The translations under genes were made by a program, and so were the position numbers. This document shows, one piece after another, positions 11,301-11,831 of a stretch of DNA of 11,831 bases. This DNA is from Baffinella frigidus (Eukaryota; Cryptophyceae; Cryptomonadales; Baffinellaceae): positions 316,074-327,904 of the forward strand of contig MU646720.1 in NCBI GenBank assembly GCA_026770585.1, read 5' to 3'. Position 1 is the stretch's first letter; each line of letters opens with the position of its first letter. The notes under the pieces are model-generated. The model searched no databases. It was given only the letters and a program-made list of their open reading frames with translations, and was not told the origin of the DNA.

Positions 11301-11831
11301 TGTTTCGCATTTTCTCGTATTTGCCCTCTTCTGACGCGTGTTTCCTCTCCCCTCAAGCAGCCGCTGGTGTGGGTGGCTCTGAAACTCGCGTCTTATCCCT
11401 CATGACCATACGCCCACACCCTAAGCCCTAAACGCTGAAAACAGTTGCCGCTGGTGCGGGTGGACTGGCCCGACGGCGCAGGGGCTCTCCTCTGAAACTC
11501 GTGTCTTCTTCCTGATGACCATACGCCCACACCCTAAGCCCTGAGCCCTCAAAACAGTTTTATCTCAGAAAACGAGTTCTAAAACTCGTTTGCTTAAGTC
11601 AATTCCCCTATAAATTTGTCAACTTATGCGGAGAGTACAGAATAAGTTGACGAATTTGTAGGGGGGTTGACTTAAGAAAACGAGTTTTAGATCTCGTTTT
11701 CTGAGATAAAGTTGCCGCTGGCGCGGGAGGACTGTGCGGATGGCGTGGGGGCAGCTTCAATCGCTCTCCGTCTGATTTAACCTCTCGTATGTCCGAACGC
11801 CCTCAATCCTCAACCTGAAACCCTCAACCCC
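3560..11831 (+). CDS. AGM1: Phosphoacetylglucosamine mutase AGM1/PGM3 (EC 5.4.2.3), N-terminal part, exons 1-10; continues off the right edge
   Basis: AGM1 interconverts GlcNAc-6-phosphate and GlcNAc-1-phosphate, a cytosolic step towards UDP-GlcNAc for glycans and GPI anchors. Joining 3560-3665, 3988-4024, 5846-5889, 6119-6180, 6856-6927, 7263-7308, 7561-7646, 9111-9179 and 10196-10291 gives 618 nt, exactly 206 codons, with all phases agreeing; exon 10 follows at 11712. Motifs in order: YGTAGFRAKAELL at 32-44, YRVGVLAALR at 49-58, ITASHN at 70-75 with the catalytic phosphoserine Ser73, DNG at 79-81, D-P-D-G-G-M-L-A and W-E-G-P, GRDTR at 135-139, LGLVTTPQLHWAV (162-175), and a V-D-C-A-D-G-V-G-like motif in exon 10. 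TTPQLHW and the order of motifs separate it from ordinary phosphoglucomutases. The metal-binding D-G-D-A-D and sugar-binding parts must lie beyond 11831, since the family is about 540-560 residues. Function is inferred from family recognition. Confidence 0.93.
3988..4024 (+). CDS. AGM1: AGM1 exon 2 (FRAKAELLEAV)
   Basis: A 37-nt exon completing the Gly of Y-G-T-A-G and encoding FRAKAELLEAV plus AT of the next Met. The family has F-R-T-K-A-x-x-L-D-x-V-M. The acceptor is GCGCAG and the donor is GTACCC at 4025. The phase fits exon 3, which starts G-TAC-CGA to give V-M-Y-R-V-G. Single copy. Confidence 0.88.
4060..4162. mobile_element. E-related element E5 (degenerate)
   Basis: Ends in GACTGAGGCAGAGCTAG and contains GGTTTGCGGTACAGATCATC, close to the GCGGTACGAATCCGTCA block of E1/E4, with GAAGTTGAT and ATCAACTGT pairing internally. 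The left terminal repeat is eroded (CTGGCTCC). Confidence 0.6.
4228..4432. repeat. CCCTAAA heptad array (telomere-like)
   Basis: About 29 heptads, largely perfect CCCTAAA in the middle and CCCTACA at the right end. C-rich on the AGM1 sense strand. Unique sequence continues on both sides, so it is an interstitial array. Confidence 0.95.
4546..4581 (+). pseudogene. AGM1 exon 3 relic 3a
   Basis: Translates as YRVSVLAAYAST, against YRVGVLAALRAAST in the intact exon. An AAG precedes it, but one G of the GTACC start is missing, and the 3' end is overrun by the palindrome at 4581. The 36 bp before it (from AAATAAGGGCC) are repeated before relic 3b, so the intron end was copied together with the exon. 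Confidence 0.75.
4581..4883. mobile_element. Hairpin A: 303-bp nested palindromic element
   Basis: Outer arms 4581-4610 and 4854-4883 are inverted at 29 of 30 positions. A middle pair (AGTATTTCTGAGAAA at 4638, TTTCTCAGAAATACT at 4753) and a perfect inner pair of 19 bp (4682-4700 with 4724-4742) are nested inside. No protein is encoded. It looks like a non-autonomous foldback or MITE-type insertion, possibly one inside another. Confidence 0.82.
5006..5339. mobile_element. Hairpin B: composite cruciform of two hairpins inside a 15-bp stem
   Basis: ATCTGCGGAAACGAT (5017-5031) pairs perfectly with 5321-5335. Inside lie two separate long hairpins: 5032-5183 (ACCACCAAC at one end, GTTGGTGGT at the other, centre near GAAGTCGGATTCCGACTTC) and 5184-5319 (AAAAAGTAGACTTT with AAAGTCTACTTTTT, centre CCACTTTTGG/CCAAAAGTGG). 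TGCGAGC flanks the whole at 4999 and 5341 and may be the target duplication. Confidence 0.8.
5349..5393. repeat. Degenerate CCCTAAA heptads
   Basis: A short run of CCCTAAA-like units after hairpin B. Similar short runs lie at 5660-5695 and 5790-5832 within the same intron. Confidence 0.7.
5448..5476 (+). pseudogene. AGM1 exon 3 relic 3b
   Basis: Starts GTACCGTGGGG after a valid TAG acceptor, and keeps GGTGCTG, but decays after about 20 bases. It is preceded by the same intron block as relic 3a. Confidence 0.65.
5497..5590. repeat. 24-bp minisatellite, about four units
   Basis: Units of GAGCCTGAAGTTGAGCCTGG plus GAT with small changes; the second unit has one extra base, which breaks any continuous frame. 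Confidence 0.85.
5609..5645 (+). pseudogene. AGM1 exon 3 relic 3c
   Basis: Begins GTACCGTGTGGGGGTTCTGG after a CGCAG acceptor: Y-R-V-G-V-L-G, then diverges. Its tail (GCAGCCTTGTTCGG) and the following sequence recur at 5765, so this piece was duplicated again. A small inverted repeat CGCAGGGTG/CACCCTGCG lies at about 5719-5740. Confidence 0.7.
5846..5889 (+). CDS. AGM1: AGM1 exon 3 (intact copy)
   Basis: A 44-nt exon encoding YRVGVLAALRAAST, the family's F/Y-R-x-G-x-L-A-x-L-R-S helix. The acceptor is CTGCAG. The donor is the non-canonical GCAAGA at 5890. Splicing to 6119 restores S-T-G-K-A-T-G-V and no GT donor near gives a continuous frame. It is the last of four copies in the intron. Confidence 0.85.
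5900..6116. repeat. CCCTAAA heptad array in AGM1 intron 3
   Basis: About 30 heptads: CCCTACA near the left, CCCTAGA and CCCTAAA to the right, ending just before the CCAG acceptor of exon 4. It occupies nearly the whole GC-AG intron. Confidence 0.95.
6119..6180 (+). CDS. AGM1: AGM1 exon 4 (active-site serine exon)
   Basis: A 62-nt exon encoding KATGVCITASHNEEQDNGSK. The T-A-S-H-N motif contains the serine that carries the phosphate in alpha-D-phosphohexomutases. The family's proline after N is Glu here, a position that also varies in plants. The acceptor is CCAG, the donor GTCTGT. No copy was found in the window. The following intron (6181-6464) is mostly unique sequence with an 11-base G run at about 6339. 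Confidence 0.93.
6465..6512 (+). pseudogene. AGM1 exon 5 copy 5a, 48 nt, in frame
   Basis: Translates VVGPKGGILAGDWEGP. It has a CAG acceptor and a GTACCC donor, is 48 nt long with phase 0 at both ends, and has no stop. It lacks the A-T-A-L-A-N-A-Q tail of the intact copy. It could be an alternative or additional cassette rather than a dead relic. Confidence 0.6.
6633..6648 (+). pseudogene. AGM1 exon 5 copy 5b, 16-nt fragment
   Basis: GTTGTGGGCCCCGACG after CAG, then GTACAAATAAA. Only the first 16 nt of the exon survive, bounded by AG and GT. Inclusion would shift the frame. Confidence 0.7.
6688..6735 (+). pseudogene. AGM1 exon 5 copy 5c, 48 nt, in frame
   Basis: Translates VVDPDGGMLPGDWEGP with a CAG acceptor and a GTACCG donor. 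Phases 0/0 and no stop, so it could be spliced in without frame loss. It differs from the intact copy by A to P and G to D and by the missing tail. Confidence 0.6.
6803..6818 (+). pseudogene. AGM1 exon 5 copy 5d, 16-nt fragment
   Basis: Same short form as 5b: GTTGTGAGCCCCGACG, then GTACAAATAAA, after an ATCAG acceptor. The shared break point shows that 5b and 5d descend from one truncated ancestor. Confidence 0.7.
6856..6927 (+). CDS. AGM1: AGM1 exon 5 (5e, full-length copy)
   Basis: A 72-nt exon encoding VVDPDGGMLAGGWEGPATAL and then ANAQ. The family has V-x-D-P-x-G-x-M-L-x-x-x-W-E-x-x-A-x-x-x-A-N-A. The acceptor is CCAG. The donor appears to be GCATAT at 6928 (GC-AG), since splicing to 7263 gives A-N-A-Q-D-E-A-G. 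Last of five copies. Confidence 0.85.
6946..7085. mobile_element. Element H: 140-bp inverted-repeat element with 8-bp target duplication
   Basis: CTCGGAGT occurs directly on both sides (6938-6945 and 7086-7093). The ends CAGAACATTTCGCCTAAGTC and, inverted, CACAAGATTTCAGCTAAGTC are imperfect terminal repeats. A strong inner pair joins CCTAAGTCAACTCCCCCTG to CAGGGGAAAGTTGACTTAGG. An 8-bp duplication is typical of hAT-type transposition. It lies at the start of AGM1 intron 5. Confidence 0.82.
7126..7250. repeat. CCCTCAA heptad array
   Basis: About nine perfect CCCTCAA units followed by CCCTAAA and CCCCATA variants, ending just before the exon 6 acceptor. C-rich on the sense strand. Confidence 0.93.
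7263..7308 (+). CDS. AGM1: AGM1 exon 6 (intact copy)
   Basis: A 46-nt exon encoding DEAGVADVLASLFPG plus one base of the next Gly. This is the family's variable helical stretch between the ANA segment and the G-R-D-T-R strand. The acceptor is CGCAG, the donor GTGCGC. Recognised by position, frame and its duplicate; motif support is weaker than for its neighbours. Confidence 0.78.
7337..7357 (+). pseudogene. AGM1 exon 6 relic 6c, 5' fragment
   Basis: GACGCGACCGGAGTTGCACA after CTAG resembles the first 20 bases of exon 6 (GACGAGGCCGGGGTTGCGGA). It then runs into CA repeats. Confidence 0.5.
7428..7468 (+). pseudogene. AGM1 exon 6 relic 6b, acceptor lost
   Basis: Retains G-V-A-D-V-L-T-S-L-F-P-G and the donor GTGCGT, but the bases before it (TGTGAACC) offer no AG. 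The 18 bases at 7473-7490, containing CCTGCGAACG, resemble the 5' part of exon 7, so a fragment of that exon seems to be attached. Confidence 0.75.
7561..7646 (+). CDS. AGM1: AGM1 exon 7 (G-R-D-T-R exon, intact copy)
   Basis: An 86-nt exon completing a Gly codon and encoding VVPANEITVVIGRDTRVSSP then GLSASVAQ. I-G-R-D-T-R-x-S-S is the conserved strand and turn of the family. The acceptor is ATCAG; the donor is GCAAAC at 7647 (GC-AG). First of four copies; the later ones keep only the 3' part. Confidence 0.9.
7648..7690. repeat. Short CCCTACA-like run
   Basis: Degenerate heptads after exon 7. The following 7691-7819 is unique sequence without a recognised feature. Confidence 0.6.
7820..7870 (+). 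pseudogene. AGM1 exon 7 relic 7b, 5'-truncated
   Basis: Encodes G-R-D-T-R-V-S-S-P-G-L-S-A-S-V-A-Q, nearly identical to the intact exon, with the same GCAAAC donor, but the first 35 bases and the acceptor are absent. Confidence 0.85.
7872..8068. repeat. CCCTACA heptad array
   Basis: CCCTACA, CCCTAGA and CCCTAAA units with ATCCTACATCCTCAACCC higher-order repeats at about 7925 and 8001. C-rich on the sense strand. Confidence 0.9.
8073..8102 (+). pseudogene. AGM1 exon 7 relic 7c
   Basis: TCCCCGGGCATGCCAGCTTG followed by CGTCGCACAG matches the last 30 bases of exon 7 with several changes. The donor here is GTATTG. Confidence 0.7.
8105..8375. repeat. TGTAGGG and TTGAGGG heptad array, inverted polarity
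   Basis: TGTAGGG units to about 8205, then TTGAGGG/GTGAGGG units to 8350 with an approximately 42-bp higher-order pattern, then TTTAGGG. It is G-rich on the AGM1 sense strand, unlike the other AGM1 arrays. Confidence 0.93.
8378..8409 (+). pseudogene. AGM1 exon 7 relic 7d
   Basis: Matches the 3' end of exon 7 (CGGGCCTGT-C-GC-AG-GTCGC-CAG pattern) and is followed by a GCAACG donor-like sequence. Confidence 0.65.
8488..8648. repeat. Possible degenerate hairpin
   Basis: AAGACACGT with GAGGTTCAAATTTTTA near the left roughly pair with TAAAATTGAAC and ACGTGTCT near the right. It is probably an eroded palindromic element. No coding content. Confidence 0.4.
8692..8841. mobile_element. C-family palindromic element C1 (150 bp), 4-bp target duplication GTTC
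   Basis: Two arms of about 68 bp, nearly perfect inverse complements, from TTATCTCAGAAAACGAG to CTCGTTTTCTGAGATAA, around GCGGAGAGTAAAG. GTTC lies on both sides (8688-8691 and 8842-8845). It is the same length as C2 and differs from it at five positions. It lies in AGM1 intron 7. Confidence 0.92.
8966..8977 (+). pseudogene. AGM1 exon 8 relic, first 12 bases
   Basis: GGGGTTGCCGCG follows a CGCAG acceptor, as in the start of exon 8, then gives way to CCCGAAA units. Confidence 0.55.
8978..9102. repeat. CCCGAAA heptad array
   Basis: About 17 units of CCCGAAA with CCAGAAA and CCCGAGA variants, running up to the exon 8 acceptor. Similar arrays lie at 9197-9222, 9440-9480, 9551-9635 and 9813-9872. 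All open frames here (P-E-T-R-N-P-K) are translations of this repeat. Confidence 0.95.
9111..9179 (+). CDS. AGM1: AGM1 exon 8 (TTPQLHW exon, full copy)
   Basis: A 69-nt exon encoding GVAAAGGKVVDLGLVTTPQL then HWA. L-L/V-T-T-P-Q-L-H-W/Y is diagnostic of the AGM1 branch. The acceptor is CCCAG, the donor GTGCCG at 9180. Phase 0 on both sides. It is the only copy carrying the complete sequence. Confidence 0.92.
9381..9428 (+). pseudogene. AGM1 exon 8 relic 8c, 5'-truncated
   Basis: K-V-V-D-L-G-L-V-T-T-P-Q-L-H-W-A is unchanged and the GTGCTA donor is present. The first 21 bases are replaced by GACGGGAGAG. The preceding AG could act as an acceptor; 48 nt, phase 0, so inclusion would keep frame. 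Confidence 0.75.
9515..9541 (+). pseudogene. AGM1 exon 8 relic 8d
   Basis: Only V-T-T-P-Q-L-H-W-A and the GTGCCG donor remain. Confidence 0.75.
9551..9635. repeat. CCCGAAA heptad array
   Basis: About 12 heptads, nearly pure CCCGAAA with two ATCCGAAA variants, C-rich on the AGM1 sense strand. Confidence 0.95.
9769..9804 (+). pseudogene. AGM1 exon 8 relic 8e with internal deletion
   Basis: V-I-D-P-G-L-V-T-T, then the bases for P-Q-L-H are missing before TTGGGCG and the GTGCCG donor. The neighbouring CCGAATCCGGACTTGGATTA at 9884 is a copy of 9484-9498, showing that a longer unit was duplicated. Confidence 0.7.
9994..10119. mobile_element. F-family element F2 (126 bp), opposite orientation to F1
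   Basis: CCACGCCAGA to TCTGGCGTGG. The reverse complement aligns with F1 along its length, including TTGACTTTTGAAAACCA and AATTGACTTTTGGCAACCCC. CA flanks both sides and may be the target duplication. It lies in AGM1 intron 8. Confidence 0.85.
10196..10291 (+). CDS. AGM1: AGM1 exon 9 (intact copy)
   Basis: A 96-nt exon encoding VMRLNLGLDHSLEAYYATHK then AALKALLGNTPP. In the family H-W-M-V-R is followed within some 10-15 residues by an E-x-Y-Y/F helix with L and F/L positions; this fits. The acceptor is CTCAG, the donor GTACCT at 10292. Phase 0 on both sides. First of about six copies. Confidence 0.88.
10345..10476. repeat. Hairpin D, first copy
   Basis: GACTGCGATTTCGGG pairs with CCCGAAATCGCAGTC about 16 bases on, and AAGTTGACTT pairs with GTCAACTTT just before. 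A near-identical copy lies at 10984-11127. Both precede an exon 9 copy, so they were duplicated as part of the exon 9 unit. Confidence 0.82.
10477..10504 (+). pseudogene. AGM1 exon 9 relic 9b
   Basis: L-D-H-T-L-E-A-F-Y, then divergence. No acceptor immediately before it. Shorter echoes of the same stretch lie at 10598-10610 (CTGGAGGCGTACC) and 10657-10680 (GGGCTGGACCACTCTCT). Confidence 0.75.
10718..10860. repeat. 33-bp tandem repeat (three units) with adjoining inverted repeat
   Basis: CAGTCTGTACTCTCAGTCTG plus TAAAACGTTCTGT repeats with period 33 from 10766. TACAGACTGAGAG at 10729 is inverted to CTCTCAGTCTGTA in the first unit, and TACCGG/CCGGTA palindromes lie between. Confidence 0.9.
10888..10950 (+). 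pseudogene. AGM1 exon 9 relic 9e, 5'-truncated, donor kept
   Basis: L-E-A-Y-Y-A-T-H-K-A-A-L-K-A-L-L-G-N-T-P-P is unchanged at protein level with several synonymous base changes, and GTACCC follows. The first 33 bases are missing; GAG precedes it. Confidence 0.85.
10984..11127. repeat. Hairpin D, second copy
   Basis: Same inverted repeats as the first copy with a few changes, again ending in GATAGAGG and running into an exon 9 copy. Confidence 0.82.
11129..11204 (+). pseudogene. AGM1 exon 9 relic 9f, frameshifted
   Basis: Aligns from L-D-H-T-L-E-A-Y-Y to the GTACCC donor. A one-base deletion after T-H-K and a one-base insertion near the end disrupt the frame between. The following 11205-11360 holds a duplicated ATCACCCCCCTTGA motif and nothing else recognised. 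Confidence 0.8.
11361..11390 (+). pseudogene. AGM1 exon 10 relic 10a
   Basis: CCGCTGGTGTGGGTGG after AAGCAG matches the start of exon 10, after which about 20 bases including the D-C-A-D-G codons are missing. The downstream GAAACTCG block and the CATACGCCCACACC heptad lead are shared with copy 10b. Confidence 0.65.
11405..11440. repeat. CCCTAAG/CCCTAAA lead-in, repeated at 11518-11555
   Basis: ACCATACGCCCACACCCTAAGCCCT-type sequence occurs before copy 10b and again before C2; a related CCCTCAA run begins at 11799 and reaches the window end. Confidence 0.75.
11445..11492 (+). pseudogene. AGM1 exon 10 copy 10b (element-free)
   Basis: After ACAG it encodes L-P-L-V-R-V-D-W-P-D-G-A-G-A-L-L before a stop. 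It keeps V-D but has W-P for the family's C/G-A. No GT donor lies before the stop; GC at 11478 is possible. It preserves the empty site for element C2. It may be a relic or an alternative exon. Confidence 0.55.
11560..11709. mobile_element. C-family palindromic element C2 (150 bp), 4-bp target duplication AGTT
   Basis: Same length as C1 and identical except for five positions. AGTT lies on both sides (11556-11559 and 11710-11713). The paralogous empty site at 11443-11446 reads AAACAGTTGCCGCTGG without the element, which fixes the insertion and duplication exactly. The right-hand duplicate supplies AG directly before exon 10. Confidence 0.95.
11712..11769 (+). CDS. AGM1: AGM1 exon 10 (10c, probable functional copy, 3' end uncertain)
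   Basis: Follows AAAG and encodes L-P-L-A-R-E-D-C-A-D-G-V-G-A-A-S-I-A-L. D-C-A-D-G-V-G-A corresponds to the family's V-D-C/G-A-N-G-V/I-G motif. Phase 0 agrees with exon 9. A stop follows at 11778, so the exon must end before it: GTCTGA at 11770 or GTGGGG at 11745 are candidate donors. The acceptor AG comes from the target duplication of C2. Confidence 0.65.

Overview
The window is eukaryotic nuclear DNA carrying two intron-rich housekeeping genes arranged head to head. No single long frame encodes either protein. Short exons, placed by family motifs and by splice sites that keep the frame, join into two recognisable N-terminal halves. On the minus strand (3207 down through the left edge) is the exosome core subunit RRP41/EXOSC4, exons 1-4, 126 codons. 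On the plus strand (3560 through the right edge) is phosphoacetylglucosamine mutase AGM1/PGM3, exons 1-9 (206 codons) plus a tenth. The 352 bases between the two start codons are probably a shared bidirectional promoter.

The organism is probably a unicellular alga or other protist. Exons are GC-rich, introns use GT-AG and GC-AG borders, and most introns are filled with degenerate plant-type telomere heptamers (CCCTAAA/TTTAGGG and variants such as CCCTCAA, CCCTACA, CCCGAAA, TTTATGG). Lineages with this telomere type include green algae, cryptophytes, chromerids and dinoflagellates. I cannot name the species from the sequence.

Layout: 1-127 CT microsatellite; 133-163 relic of RRP41 exon 4; 349-457 exon 4; 637-722 minisatellite; 869-1687 exon 3 and its broken copies interleaved with a 140-bp inverted-repeat element (family E); 1690-1935 heptad array; 1936-2326 two identical copies of exon 2; 2336-2505 heptads; 2723-2991 an E element with another element (F) nested inside; 3070-3207 exon 1; 3208-3559 promoter; 3560-4024 AGM1 exons 1-2; 4060-5845 a long intron with heptads, two large palindromes and relics of exon 3; 5846-6180 exons 3-4; 6465-6927 five copies of exon 5; 6946-7085 an element with an 8-bp target duplication; 7263-8409 exons 6 and 7 with relics; 8692-8841 a 150-bp palindromic element; 8966-9804 exon 8 with relics in CCCGAAA arrays; 10196-11204 exon 9 with relics; 11361-11769 three copies of exon 10, the last preceded by a second copy of the 150-bp element.

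The main discovery is the architecture. Apart from the promoter-proximal exons and AGM1 exon 4, every exon has one to five partial or complete echoes in the adjacent introns, separated by telomere-like heptads and small hairpin transposons. Usually one copy is intact and the rest are truncated, frameshifted or stripped of splice sites. A few look usable (RRP41 exon 2, and AGM1 exon 5 copies of 48 nt in frame). The two genes act in different processes, RNA 3'-end processing and UDP-GlcNAc synthesis; the sequence shows no functional link beyond the shared upstream region.
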